In this document: in pieces, positions 1 to 7,081 of the stretch
How the letters are laid out: each line of letters starts with the position of its first letter
Numbering within the stretch: position 1 is the first letter of the stretch
From: an uncultured Oscillospiraceae bacterium
GTDB lineage: Bacteria; Bacillota; Clostridia; Oscillospirales; Oscillospiraceae
Length of the DNA: 28,607 nt
Direction of reading: 5' to 3'
NCBI GenBank assembly: GCA_958426425.1
Contig: CATZYY010000016.1
Coordinates: 1 to 28,607, forward strand
Notes under the pieces: model-generated
Seen by the model: the letters and a program-made list of their open reading frames with translations, nothing else
What the model was told of the DNA's origin: nothing
The model's database searches: none
Translations under genes and position numbers: made by a program

Positions 1-460
1 CGGCGGTCAGGGAATAGATGGGCACGATGCGGCCGGTGACCTCCCGCCGCTCCAGGGGCTCCACCACCGGCCCGGCCATCTGCTTGCGCAGGAGATTCCC
101 CTCCACCCGGCCGTAAAAAACATAGGTTTTTCCCTGCATGAGTTGGCTTTTCAGCCAGGTCTGGTTGAAAAAGGTCACATCCAGAACACCGTCGCCATCA
201 TCCACAACCCGGACCTTCACCAGATCCATGCCCTTTCGGACGTGGGACACCGTGGGCGGCGTGGCAATCATGGCCGCCACGCAGGCGCTCTCCCCCGGCA
301 CCAGCTCCGCAATTTTCCGAAACTCCGTCCGGTCCTCGTACCGGCGTGGCAGCCAGGAGATCAGGTCCCGCAGCGTCTCAATGCCCAGCTTTTGCAGGGC
401 CTTGGCCCGCTGGGGCCCAATGCCTTTGATGGATTGTACCGGGGTGGAAAGATCCGCCAT
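1..460 (-). CDS. recG: ATP-dependent DNA helicase RecG, N-terminal part (runs off the window)
   Basis: RecG is a monomeric helicase that remodels stalled forks and Holliday junctions. The visible 153 residues are the N-terminal wedge region. The protein begins MADLSTPVQSIKGIGPQRA, a helix-hairpin-helix-like GIGP motif, followed by LISWLPRRYEDRT, the typical RecG 'P-RRYxDR' motif. After these come the OB-fold strands, including VTFFNQTWLKSQL and GKTYVFYGRVE. The ATG at 458-460 follows a GAGAGGAGG ribosome binding site on the minus strand. The helicase motor domains lie outside the window. The gene is divergent from the sigma factor gene, and the two promoters overlap. The identification is from motif recognition; the gene looks intact as far as it is seen. 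Confidence 0.93.
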   Translation of the reverse strand, partial: MADLSTPVQSIKGIGPQRAKALQKLGIETLRDLISWLPRRYEDRTEFRKIAELVPGESACVAAMIATPPTVSHVRKGMDLVKVRVVDDGDGVLDVTFFNQTWLKSQLMQGKTYVFYGRVEGNLLRKQMAGPVVEPLERREVTGRIVPIYSLTA

Positions 461-475
461 GGGTTGCCTCCTCTC

Positions 476-524
476 TTGCGCAGTACGTTTGTTCCATTAT
501 ATAATATCTGCCCGGGAAACACAA
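476..524. promoter_or_regulatory. overlapping divergent promoters for recG (-) and the ECF sigma gene (+)
   Basis: Plus strand: TTGCGC (476-481), 18 bases, TATAAT (500-505). Minus strand: TTGTGT (complement 519-524), 17 bases, TATAAT (complement 496-501). The two -10 boxes share the self-complementary core ATTATATAAT, so polymerase could occupy only one at a time. Seen directly; activity is inference. Confidence 0.6.
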
Positions 525-596
525 TGGAGCTTTTTTTCAGAAAATTTGTAACAACGGGGCGGCTTCGCCGTCCTATGGGAGAAGGAGGTGAGGGAC

Positions 597-1070
597 ATGC
601 CGGATCTGGAGGCGGTGTATCGGGCGCATTTTTCCGACGTATATCGCTATGCCCTGGCGCTGAGCCGGAACGAGCAGACGGCGGAGGAGGTGACCCAGGC
701 CACTTTTTTCAAGGCCCTCACCGCCATTGACACCTTCCGGGGAGAGTGCCAGCTGCGGGTATGGCTGTGTCAGATCGCCCGGAACCAGTACCTGACATTG
801 TGCCGGGAGCAAAAGCACTTTACCGATCAGGAGGCTGAGGCCGCGGACGGCGGCATCGAGGAGGGCTTCGCGGACCGGGAGTCCGCAGCACAGCTGCACC
901 GCCTGCTCCACAACCTGCCGGAGCCCTACAAGGAAGTGTTTTCCCTGCGGACCTTCGGGGAGCTGCCCTTTGGTCAGATCGGAGAGCTGTTTGGGAAATC
1001 GGAGAGCTGGGCCCGGGTCACCTACTTCCGGGCCCGGCAGAAGCTGAAGGAGGAATTCGATGGAACATGA
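597..1070 (+). CDS. ECF-type RNA polymerase sigma factor
   Basis: A small sigma-70 family protein of 157 residues. Region 2 is at about residues 5-68 (YRAHFSDVYRYALAL, then AEEVTQATFFKAL and RVWLCQIARNQYL). Region 4 is at about 105-155 (LPEPYKEVFSLRTFGELPF, then IGELFGKSESWARV, a helix-turn-helix, and RARQKLKEEF). It would direct core polymerase to a small regulon. The ATG at 597 is preferred because GAAGGAGG (581-588) sits 8 bases ahead; the in-frame GTG at 588 lies inside that ribosome binding site. The gene overlaps the following anti-sigma gene by 11 bases, the usual layout of a sigma/anti-sigma switch. The target promoters cannot be told from this window. Confidence 0.9.
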   Translation: MPDLEAVYRAHFSDVYRYALALSRNEQTAEEVTQATFFKALTAIDTFRGECQLRVWLCQIARNQYLTLCREQKHFTDQEAEAADGGIEEGFADRESAAQLHRLLHNLPEPYKEVFSLRTFGELPFGQIGELFGKSESWARVTYFRARQKLKEEFDGT

Positions 1071-1791
1071 GATCATTCTGGACCTGCTGCCGCTGTACCA
1101 CGACGGCGTCTGCTCGGAGAAAAGCCGGGCGGCGGTGGAAGCGCACCTGAAAACCTGTCCGGCGTGCCGGGCCGCCCTGTCCGCCATGGATGCGCCGCTG
1201 TCGGTGGAGCCGACTCCCGCTCCCGACGAGACGGCGGCGGTAAGGAGCCTTTCCCGGGCCTGGGAGAAGGGCAAGCGGAAGGCCTGGTGGAAGGGTGCCG
1301 CCCTTGCGGCGGCGGTTTGTGCAGTGCTGGCGGGGCTCTGGGCGGCGGCCACCCAGCTGTACCTGTTTCCCGTGGCCCCGGAGAAGATCGAGATCACCAA
1401 TGTGCGGCAGCTGTCCGACGGGCGGATTTTGTACCATCTCTATATCGATGACGACCGGAACCTGCGGGAGATCCGGTTTGAATATGACGACGCCGGGAAC
1501 AAGTATTACGTGCCCGTCCGGGCCCTGATTACGGGAAAGCGCCCAGCCCCCTCCTTGGCGGACAGTGAGCGGTGCCTGGATGTGGCGGAGGAGCTGGCCT
1601 GGGCCGAGGGGCAGGGCATCCACCGGGAGATCACCCATGTCTGGTACGGACAGGGAGAGGACGCCATCCTCCTCTGGGAGGAGGGCATGGACCTGCCCGC
1701 CGCTACCGCCGCCGACGAGGCCCTCTGGGGCTATGAACCCGGCAGCGCCGATTACTGGGCGGAGCGGGCCGGGGAGAGCGCGGTCCCCTGA
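1060..1791 (+). CDS. membrane-bound zinc-finger anti-sigma factor
   Basis: 243 residues. The N-terminal cytoplasmic domain carries the anti-sigma zinc motif H29-x3-C33-x2-C36 (HLKTCPACRAAL), as in the zf-HC2 / ZAS family that holds an ECF sigma factor inactive. A single membrane helix lies at about residues 78-100 (ALAAAVCAVLAGLWAAATQL). The remaining 140 residues would be outside the cell; they are acidic and aromatic-rich, and I do not recognise a sensory family in them. The gene starts inside the end of the sigma gene (ATGGAACATGA), so translation is probably coupled. What the outer domain senses is unknown. The pair ends at a strong hairpin. Confidence 0.85.
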   Translation: MEHEIILDLLPLYHDGVCSEKSRAAVEAHLKTCPACRAALSAMDAPLSVEPTPAPDETAAVRSLSRAWEKGKRKAWWKGAALAAAVCAVLAGLWAAATQLYLFPVAPEKIEITNVRQLSDGRILYHLYIDDDRNLREIRFEYDDAGNKYYVPVRALITGKRPAPSLADSERCLDVAEELAWAEGQGIHREITHVWYGQGEDAILLWEEGMDLPAATAADEALWGYEPGSADYWAERAGESAVP

Positions 1792-1830
1792 GGGAATTTG
1801 TTGCCGAAGACTTTGCGGGTAACATAGAAC

Positions 1831-1862
1831 ACCGCCCGCCGGGGAGTTCCCCGGCGGGCGGT
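1831..1862. terminator. strong hairpin between convergent genes
   Basis: A perfect 15-base-pair stem (1831-1845 with 1848-1862) with a 2-base loop, nearly all G/C. It lies between the anti-sigma gene (+) and folA (-), which converge on it. No clear T-run follows on either strand, so it is a terminator by position rather than by full consensus. Confidence 0.6.
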
Positions 1863-1885
1863 CTGCATGAGATAACGACGGTATC

Positions 1886-2377
1886 TCAGATATTCTTGTT
1901 GACGTACTCCATAAACCGGAAGGTCAGGCCGTTTTCCGTCATGGGCTCGCTGACATGCTCCACCTCCCAGCCCGGCAGCTTGTCCAGGTTGGGGAAGAAG
2001 GTGTCGGTCTCCCCGGCGTCGGCATCCACCTTTGTCAGGTACACCCGCTTACAGCGTGAGAGCAGTGCGGTGTAGACGCTGCCGCCGCCGATGACCCACA
2101 GGTGCTCCGGGTCCTCCACAATCTCCAGCGCCGCGGCCAGGGAGGTGACTGCGGTGACTCCCTCCCGCTGGAAGGTGGGGTCCCGGGTGAGCACGATGTT
2201 GCGCCGGCCCTTCAGCGGCCGGCCGCCGGGAAAGGAGTCCAGGGTCCGGTGGCCCATGAGCACGGTGCCGCCCATGGTCAGGTCCCGAAACCGTTTCATG
2301 TCCGTGGGCAGGTCAAACAGCAGTCCATTGTCCCGCCCGATGGCCCAGTTTTTGTCGGCTACCACAATGGCGTTCAT
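1886..2377 (-). CDS. folA: dihydrofolate reductase
   Basis: Reduces dihydrofolate to tetrahydrofolate with NADPH, restoring the folate that thymidylate synthase oxidises. The 163 residues have the normal family length and layout: MNAIVVADKNWAIGRDNGL at the start, LPTDMKRFRDLT carrying the catalytic acidic residue, MGHRTLDSFPGGRPLKGR for NADPH and substrate contacts, then VIGGGSVYTALL and GETDTFFP. The common LPW motif next to the active site reads LLF here. The ATG follows TAAGGAGGGATTGCC. The gene starts 20 bases after thyA stops, on the same strand, so the two form a thyA-folA operon. Confidence 0.96.
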   Translation of the reverse strand: MNAIVVADKNWAIGRDNGLLFDLPTDMKRFRDLTMGGTVLMGHRTLDSFPGGRPLKGRRNIVLTRDPTFQREGVTAVTSLAAALEIVEDPEHLWVIGGGSVYTALLSRCKRVYLTKVDADAGETDTFFPNLDKLPGWEVEHVSEPMTENGLTFRFMEYVNKNI

Positions 2378-2397
2378 GGCAATCCCTCCTTACACAC

Positions 2398-3228
2398 TTA
2401 CACAGCGATGGGAATTTGATCCGTAAAGGGAGCGGGCGCATAGCCCTCCAGGGAAAAGCTGTCTCGGGTAAAGGCGTAAAAATCCGTTACGGCGGGGTCC
2501 ATATGGAAGACCGGCGCCGGGCCGGGCGTCTGCTGGAGCATCTTCTCAATGATGGGTACGTGCCGGTCATAAATATGCGCGTCCGCGATCACGTGGACCA
2601 GCTCCCCGGGCACCAGGCCGCTGACCTGGGCGAACATGTGGACCAGCACCGCGTACTGCACCACGTTCCAGTTGTTGGCCGCCAGCATGTCCTGACTGCG
2701 CTGGTTCAAAATGGCGTTGAGGACGTTGCCCGAGACATTGAAGGTCATGGAATAGGCGCAGGGATACAGGTGCATCTCATGAAGGTCCTGGAAATTGTAG
2801 ATGTTGGTCAGAATGCGGCGGGAGGCGGGATTGTGCTTCAAGTCGTACAGCACCCGGTCCACCTGGTCCATCTCCCCCTCCGGGTAGATGTGCTTCACAC
2901 CCAGCTGATAGCCGTAGGCCTTGCCGATGGAGCCGCTCTCGTCGGCCCACTGGTCCCAGATCTTGGCGTTCAAATCGCCGATGTTGTTGGACTTCTTCTG
3001 CCAGATCCACAGCAGCTCGTCCACCGCCGTCTTCCAGTAGGTCCGGCGCAGTGTCAAAATGGGGAACTCCGCCTGGAGGTCATATCGGTTGACGATACCA
3101 AACTTTTTAATGGTGTGGGCAGGGGTACCATCGTCCCACCGGGGGCGCACAGCCTGGTCCGTATCCCAGACGCCGGAGGAGAGAATCTCCCGGCAGTTTT
3201 GAACAAACAGCTCGTCGGCACGGCTCAT
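2398..3228 (-). CDS. thyA: thymidylate synthase
   Basis: Makes dTMP from dUMP using methylene-tetrahydrofolate. The protein has 276 residues. The catalytic cysteine is at about residue 157 (HLYPCAYSM), followed by the dUMP-binding segment NQRSQDM and the C-terminal ADAHIYDRH motif that contacts the substrate. The N-terminal loop (RPRWDDGTPAHTIKKFG) departs from the E. coli form but looks like the clostridial form. The ATG at 3226-3228 follows AAGGAGGTGGCTCC; the longer open frame upstream has no such signal and is not coding. First gene of the thyA-folA operon, with its own good promoter, divergent from the AraC-type gene. Confidence 0.96.
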   Translation of the reverse strand: MSRADELFVQNCREILSSGVWDTDQAVRPRWDDGTPAHTIKKFGIVNRYDLQAEFPILTLRRTYWKTAVDELLWIWQKKSNNIGDLNAKIWDQWADESGSIGKAYGYQLGVKHIYPEGEMDQVDRVLYDLKHNPASRRILTNIYNFQDLHEMHLYPCAYSMTFNVSGNVLNAILNQRSQDMLAANNWNVVQYAVLVHMFAQVSGLVPGELVHVIADAHIYDRHVPIIEKMLQQTPGPAPVFHMDPAVTDFYAFTRDSFSLEGYAPAPFTDQIPIAV

Positions 3229-3259
3229 GGAGCCACCTCCTTGTTTCGACGCTGCCCAC

Positions 3260-3288
3260 AGTATAGCAGACCTGGGCCCTCTTGGCAA
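3260..3288 (-). promoter_or_regulatory. thyA-folA promoter
   Basis: Minus strand: TTGCCA (complement 3283-3288), 17 bases, TATACT (complement 3260-3265) with an extended TG ahead of the -10 (TGCTATACT). It lies about 30 bases ahead of the thyA start. Good match to the housekeeping sigma consensus. Confidence 0.7.
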
Positions 3289-3361
3289 TGCGAAAGCGCG
3301 TGGAATGAAAAAATTCGGAAACTTTTCGCAAAATAATTCCCTGTTTTCTGAAGAAAGTCCC

Positions 3362-3390
3362 TTGAGAACAGGCAAAAAGTGCGTTATGAT
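3362..3390 (+). promoter_or_regulatory. promoter of the AraC-family gene
   Basis: TTGAGA (3362-3367), 17 bases, TATGAT (3385-3390). The predicted start of transcription, near 3397, leaves a 30-base leader containing the AAAAGGAGG ribosome binding site. Confidence 0.7.
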
Positions 3391-3426
3391 GGTTTCAAGA
3401 ATTCCGGGGGAAAAGGAGGCGCCGCC

Positions 3427-4275
3427 ATGCTGGACCGCAGTGAGATCGGAAAGCGGGGCTATCTCCACGAGGACTTCCGGCTGTTCCACCTGAAGGACAG
3501 CCGGGCCCAGAAGCTGGACTATCACTACCACGAATTCGACAAGCTGATTTTGCTGCTGGGCGGCAAGGTGACCTATGTGGTGGAGGGCGTCACCTATTTC
3601 CTCCAGCCCTGGGACATGCTGCTGGTGGGGCGGGATCTGATCCACCGGCCCATCATCGACCCGACGGAGCCCTATGAGCGGGTGGTGGTGTGGCTGGGGC
3701 GGCAGTGGCTGGACAGCCGCTCCGACCCCGGCGAGGCGCTGGACACCTGCTTCACCACCGCCCGGGAGCGGGGGTTCCACCTGCTGCGCTTTGGCCCAGA
3801 GCGGCGGCTTTGGTACATGGACCACATCCAGCGGATGGAGCAGGCCCTGCGGGAGCAGGACTTCGGCACCGCCCGAATGGCGGATACGCTGTGCCAGCAG
3901 CTGCTGATTGCCGTAAACCGGGACATTCTCCGGGACCGGACCGCCCAGGACCAGAAGGACAGCTACCGGATGGATGCCAAAATGGAGGAAATCCTCCGCT
4001 ACATTGCCCGGCATCTGGAGGAGGAATTGACTGTGGACACTCTGGCGGGGCAGTTCTATATCAGCCGCTATTACCTGATGCATCGGTTCAAGGCCGTCAC
4101 CGGCTACACCCTTCACCAGTACATTACTCAGAAGCGGCTGCTGCTGGCGGGGGAGCTGATCCGATCCGGCATGCCGGTGATGAAGGCGGCGGAACAGGCG
4201 GGCTTCGGGGATTACTCTACCTTCCTGCGGGCCTTCCAGAACACCTTCCACATGAGCCCCCGGCAGTTCCGGTAG
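3427..4275 (+). CDS. AraC-family transcriptional regulator with N-terminal cupin
   Basis: 282 residues. The N-terminal half is a cupin-type ligand-sensing domain (LDYHYHEFDKLILLLGG, then YFLQPWDMLLVGRDLIHRP). The C-terminal 100 residues are the double helix-turn-helix AraC DNA-binding domain (IARHLEEELTVDTLAGQFY, ISRYYLMHRFKAVTGYTLH, AAEQAGFGDYSTFLRAFQ, MSPRQFR). The ATG at 3427 follows AAAAGGAGGCGCCGCC; an upstream in-frame GTG at 3379 overlaps the promoter and is rejected. It converges on the glycerate kinase gene with only 4 bases between. That neighbour is a possible target, but nothing in the sequence proves it. The ligand is unknown. Confidence 0.9.
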   Translation: MLDRSEIGKRGYLHEDFRLFHLKDSRAQKLDYHYHEFDKLILLLGGKVTYVVEGVTYFLQPWDMLLVGRDLIHRPIIDPTEPYERVVVWLGRQWLDSRSDPGEALDTCFTTARERGFHLLRFGPERRLWYMDHIQRMEQALREQDFGTARMADTLCQQLLIAVNRDILRDRTAQDQKDSYRMDAKMEEILRYIARHLEEELTVDTLAGQFYISRYYLMHRFKAVTGYTLHQYITQKRLLLAGELIRSGMPVMKAAEQAGFGDYSTFLRAFQNTFHMSPRQFR

Positions 4276-4279
4276 GGCC

Positions 4280-5509
4280 CTATCGCCGCAGCAGCACCAC
4301 CGCCACGTCGTTGACGTTGGTTCCGGTGGGGCCCGTGCGAATCAGGCCATCCACCGCCCCCAGGGCGTGGTAGGCGTCGTTGCGCCCCAGGGCGTCGTAC
4401 ACGTCCCATCCGGCGGAGCGAAGCTTCTCCAGGGTCTCCCCGTCCACCAGGCCCCCCGCGGCATCGGTGGGGCCGTCGGTGCCGTCGGACCCCAGGGAGA
4501 AAATCACCGTGTCCGCCATGCCGGCAATGCCCGGCGCGGCGGACAGGGCCAGTTCCTGGTTCCGGCCTCCCAGGCCGTCCCCCGTCAGGTGGACCACCGT
4601 CTCGCCCCCGGCCAGAAAGGCCAGGGGCTTTTTGGCGCCGTCATGGCTTTTGGCAATGGAGGACAGAAAGGACCCGGCCTCCCGGGCCTCGCAGCACAGC
4701 CGGTCTGTCAAAATCAATGGCTCATACCCCAGCTGTTGGCAGGCTGCCGCCGCTGCGGCGCACAGCTCCCGGACGCTGCCGGTGATGACAGTCTCCACGT
4801 TGGAGAGGGCTTTGGGCGTCTCCTGCCGCAGCAGTTCCATCGCCCGGGCAGAGAGGGGCAGGCGGTACTTCTCCGCCACGGCCAGTGCCTGAGCGCAGGT
4901 GGAGCTGTCCGGGCAGGCGGGCCCGGAGGCAATCATGTCCAGGGGGTCCCCCAGAATGTCCGACAGCACCACAGCAAATACCTTCGCCGGGGCGCACAGC
5001 TGGGCAAAGCGTCCCCCCTTAACAGCGGAGAGCCGCTTGCGGACGGTGTTCATCTCCACAATGTCGGCGCCGCCGGCCAGCAGCGCCTGGGTGACGGCCG
5101 CCAGCTCCTCCCCGGGGATCAGAGGGCTTTCAAACAGGGCGGACCCGCCGCCGGAGACCAGAAACACCACCTGGTCCCCCTCCCCCAGCTTCTCCGCCAA
5201 ATCCATAGCGGCCCGGGTGCCCCGGAAGGAGTTCTCATCGGGCACCGGGTGGCCGCCCTCAAAGATGGCACAGCGGGGGATGGCGCCCATGGCGTGGCCG
5301 TATTTGGTGACCACCACGCCCTCTCTCAGCCGGTCCCCCAGCACCTGGGCGGCGCAGGCGGCCATCTGCCAGGCGGCCTTGCCCACTGCCACCAGATAGA
5401 CCCCGGCGGAAAAGTCCCGGCCCTCCAGGGCGCGGCGCACTGCCGCGTCGGGGCGGCAGGCGGAGATGGCGGCTTCAATAACGGCGTGGGCGTCGGAGTG
5501 AACAGACAT
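4280..5509 (-). CDS. glycerate 2-kinase (MOFRL family)
   Basis: Phosphorylates D-glycerate, feeding glycerate from sugar-acid or serine breakdown into glycolysis; some members have been called hydroxypyruvate reductase (TtuD). The 409 residues show the DUF4147 domain first (VYLVAVGKAAWQMA, VVTKYGHAMG, FEGGHPVPDENS, VFLVSGGGSALFESP, EMNTVRKRLSAVKGGRFA, LSDILGDPLDMIASGP) and the C-terminal MOFRL domain (FLAGGETVVHLTGDGLGGRN, LGSDGTDGPTDAAGG, GPTGTNVNDV). Every family motif is present, so the enzyme should be active. The ATG follows AAAAAGGAGGCGCATTC. It is a single-gene unit with its own promoter and a structured leader. Confidence 0.92.
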   Translation of the reverse strand: MSVHSDAHAVIEAAISACRPDAAVRRALEGRDFSAGVYLVAVGKAAWQMAACAAQVLGDRLREGVVVTKYGHAMGAIPRCAIFEGGHPVPDENSFRGTRAAMDLAEKLGEGDQVVFLVSGGGSALFESPLIPGEELAAVTQALLAGGADIVEMNTVRKRLSAVKGGRFAQLCAPAKVFAVVLSDILGDPLDMIASGPACPDSSTCAQALAVAEKYRLPLSARAMELLRQETPKALSNVETVITGSVRELCAAAAAACQQLGYEPLILTDRLCCEAREAGSFLSSIAKSHDGAKKPLAFLAGGETVVHLTGDGLGGRNQELALSAAPGIAGMADTVIFSLGSDGTDGPTDAAGGLVDGETLEKLRSAGWDVYDALGRNDAYHALGAVDGLIRTGPTGTNVNDVAVVLLRR

Positions 5510-5515
5510 GAATGC

Positions 5516-5590
5516 GCCTCCTTTTTCCTGCTGAATGCCTCCTCACGGAGGCGTTTTTTTTCATTATACCCCATCCCCGCCAAAAGGCAA
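5516..5590 (-). promoter_or_regulatory. glycerate kinase promoter and structured leader
   Basis: Minus strand: TTGCCT (complement 5585-5590), 16 bases, TATAAT (complement 5563-5568). Transcription would begin in the A-run near 5556, so the mRNA opens with a GCCTCC-GTGA-GGAGGC hairpin (complement 5537-5552). The same GGAGGC hexamer recurs as the ribosome binding site about 20 bases later, so the GCCTCC arm could pair with either copy. Read on the plus strand, the same hairpin followed by T8 (5554-5561) looks like a terminator for antisense transcription. Confidence 0.55.
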
Positions 5591-5603
5591 GATTTGCCCT
5601 TTC

Positions 5604-5625
5604 GGGCGGGTTGCAAGGCCCGCCC
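5604..5625. other. GC-rich inverted repeat upstream of the DUF11 gene
   Basis: A perfect 7-base-pair stem, GGGCGGG (5604-5610) with CCCGCCC (5619-5625), and an 8-base loop, between the divergent glycerate kinase and DUF11 genes. There is no T-run and its role is unknown. The rest of 5626-5759 holds nothing I can name. Confidence 0.35.
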
Positions 5626-5759
5626 TTTCAGAGCCGGGCAGGCCGCGCCCAGGGCAGCGGTACGCCGTCCTCAGAGCACCCCTTCGGCAGCATTCGCTCC
5701 CGCCTGTCACCCCGCCGCCCACAGCGCATAGTATGGAGGCGAAAGGATGTGATGCGCAC

Positions 5760-6140
5760 ATGGCAATCATCAACCGGCTGGACAACACCGCCAGTGTGGT
5801 TTACAACGGCACCACTGTCACCAGCAACACCGCCTCCACCCTGCTGCTGTTGGCTCCCACGGTATCCAAAACCGTGGATAAGCTCTCCGCCAACGTGGGC
5901 GATACCCTGACCTACACGGTCACTGTCACCAACGTCTCCCTCAGCTCCATTACCAACCTGCCCTTTACCGACGCTCTGCCGCAGGGCTCTGCGTATGTGG
6001 GCGGGTCCTTTGCCGTCAACGGCACCTCCGCCACTCCCACCGTCACCGACAACACCCTCACCTACACCATCCCCTCCATCCCAGCGGCAGGGACAGCGGT
6101 GCTCACATTTCAGGTGCGGGTTACAGGCGGCACCGTTTAA
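5760..6140 (+). CDS. short DUF11 (conserved repeat) domain protein without signal peptide
   Basis: 126 residues: a leader with NRLDNTASVVYNGTTVTSN, then one DUF11-type beta-sandwich (SKTVDKLSANVGDTLTYTV, TVTNVSLSSITNLPFTDALP, GSAYVGGSFAVNG, then YTIPSIPAAGTAVLTFQVRV). Such domains usually sit in extracellular or spore-surface proteins, yet no signal peptide or sorting signal is visible. I chose the ATG at 5760 because MAIINRLDN looks like the natural N-terminus; AAAGGA lies 12 bases ahead, a rather long spacing. An alternative in-frame ATG is at 5733. The stop falls at VRVTGGTV, and a second open frame continues directly after it. Function unknown. Confidence 0.7.
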   Translation: MAIINRLDNTASVVYNGTTVTSNTASTLLLLAPTVSKTVDKLSANVGDTLTYTVTVTNVSLSSITNLPFTDALPQGSAYVGGSFAVNGTSATPTVTDNTLTYTIPSIPAAGTAVLTFQVRVTGGTV

Positions 6141-6315
6141 CTGCGCCAACTGCCTGGTCCCCTGCAGCCATCTGAGAAGACGGCGGGGAATTCCGGCCAG
6201 ATTCTCCTGGTTTGTACGCAGCCGCGCCCAGGTGCGCTTTCAGGGCAGGGCCGTCTTCAGCAACACCGCCGTTACCCATCTGGAGGGCTGGCTCTGGTTC
6301 CTCTGCCCCCTGTAA
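6139..6315 (+). other. open frame without a normal start, directly after the DUF11 gene
   Basis: The +1 frame relative to DUF11 stays open from the DUF11 stop to a TAA at 6313-6315. It gives a protein-like sequence of 58 residues: NCANCLVPCSHLRRRRGIPA and then an arginine- and aromatic-rich stretch including RFSWFVRSRAQVRFQGRAV and VTHLEGWLWFLCPL. A hairpin follows 4 bases after its stop, as expected for a real gene end. There is no ATG, GTG or TTG with a ribosome binding site in frame. It may be a frame-displaced C-terminal part of the DUF11 gene, a small gene with an unusual start, or chance. Confidence 0.35.
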
Positions 6316-6319
6316 ACCG

Positions 6320-6346
6320 CCGGCGGGATCGTTTTGGTCCCGCCGG
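6320..6346 (+). terminator. hairpin after the DUF11 unit
   Basis: CCGGCGGGA (6320-6328) pairs perfectly with TCCCGCCGG (6338-6346) around a 9-base loop. There is no good T-run downstream (GTGTCCTTG), so termination would be weak. Confidence 0.45.
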
Positions 6347-6427
6347 TGTCCTTGCACGATTTTGTCTGAGAAGGGAGCTGCATTCCATGCCTTTATTCAT
6401 TCCATGCCCATTGGGGGAGGCGGCGCC

Positions 6428-7054
6428 ATGAGTCCCGCTCCACTCTGCCGCTGCGGCCTCCGGGGTCTGCTGGATCGGATTCACCCGGTGGATAAGGGAC
6501 TGCTGCTGATAATGCTGGTGCTGCTGCTCCAATCGGCTTACAGCATCTTCTGCCCCGGCGAGATCGGGCCTACGGTGAAGGAAATCGATATCATCGTCCG
6601 CACCTCCGCCGCATCCATCTTCGGCTATTTTCTCAGCGCCAATTTCATCCGGCATACCGCCTCCGGCGGGCAGACACCCTCCATCCCCTCCCAGCGTACA
6701 CTGGAAACGGGGGGCAGCGTATCCCCGTCTCCCGGAGAACCCACGGCCCGAATCGGTTTTTCGGACGCGGAACCCGGCGACACGGACCCAGGGGCTTCTC
6801 CAATCCCCGGCAATGCCCAGACAGAGGTCTCTGCCGAAGACAGCGCCGCCAACTGCCTGCAGGTGGTGGTGGCCACCGGAATCGGCCTTTTCTGTCTGGT
6901 GACGCTGCTGGTGCTGCGCAATTTGAGCCAGTGGGGGCTGGTGTCGGCGGAGTCCAACTCGGTGGCCTCCGCAGTGGTCCAGCTCCGGGATTTTGTCTCC
7001 GGCTGCGTGGGCTTTCTCATCGGCTGCCCCACCCATTCCGACAACCAATCTTGA
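6428..7054 (+). CDS. membrane protein of unknown function with two main helices
   Basis: 208 residues, family not recognised. Visible parts are a short Cys/Arg-rich N-terminus; a membrane helix at about 24-41 (GLLLIMLVLLLQSAYSIF); a second hydrophobic stretch at 58-72 (RTSAASIFGYFLSANFI); a 65-residue polar linker rich in Pro, Ser, Gly and acidic residues (about 78-140); a strong helix at 143-163 (VVVATGIGLFCLVTLLVL); and a weak one near 185-199 (LRDFVSGCVGFLIGC). The ATG at 6428 follows GGGGGAGG by 7 bases, an excellent site, so longer upstream starts are rejected. It lies between two genes for beta-sandwich proteins, which suggests a shared surface or spore role, but this is inference only. 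Confidence 0.7.
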   Translation: MSPAPLCRCGLRGLLDRIHPVDKGLLLIMLVLLLQSAYSIFCPGEIGPTVKEIDIIVRTSAASIFGYFLSANFIRHTASGGQTPSIPSQRTLETGGSVSPSPGEPTARIGFSDAEPGDTDPGASPIPGNAQTEVSAEDSAANCLQVVVATGIGLFCLVTLLVLRNLSQWGLVSAESNSVASAVVQLRDFVSGCVGFLIGCPTHSDNQS

Positions 7055-7081
7055 ATATTTTTGCCAAACAGGAGGTTTCTC

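Noticed and set aside
2398..4251. 617-residue minus-strand open frame
   Set aside because: Only its C-terminal 276 residues (thyA, 2398-3228) are coding; the rest lies opposite the AraC gene and is a high-GC shadow with no ribosome binding site.
4367..5731. 454-residue plus-strand open frame opposite the glycerate kinase
   Set aside because: Low-complexity Gly/Pro/His translation, while the minus strand shows every glycerate kinase motif.
5727..5735. CATAGTATG, similar to the SigE/SigK -10 pattern, before the DUF11 gene
   Set aside because: Transcription from it would start after the GGAGG at 5735-5739, no matching -35 was found, and one mismatch remains; too weak to list as a promoter.
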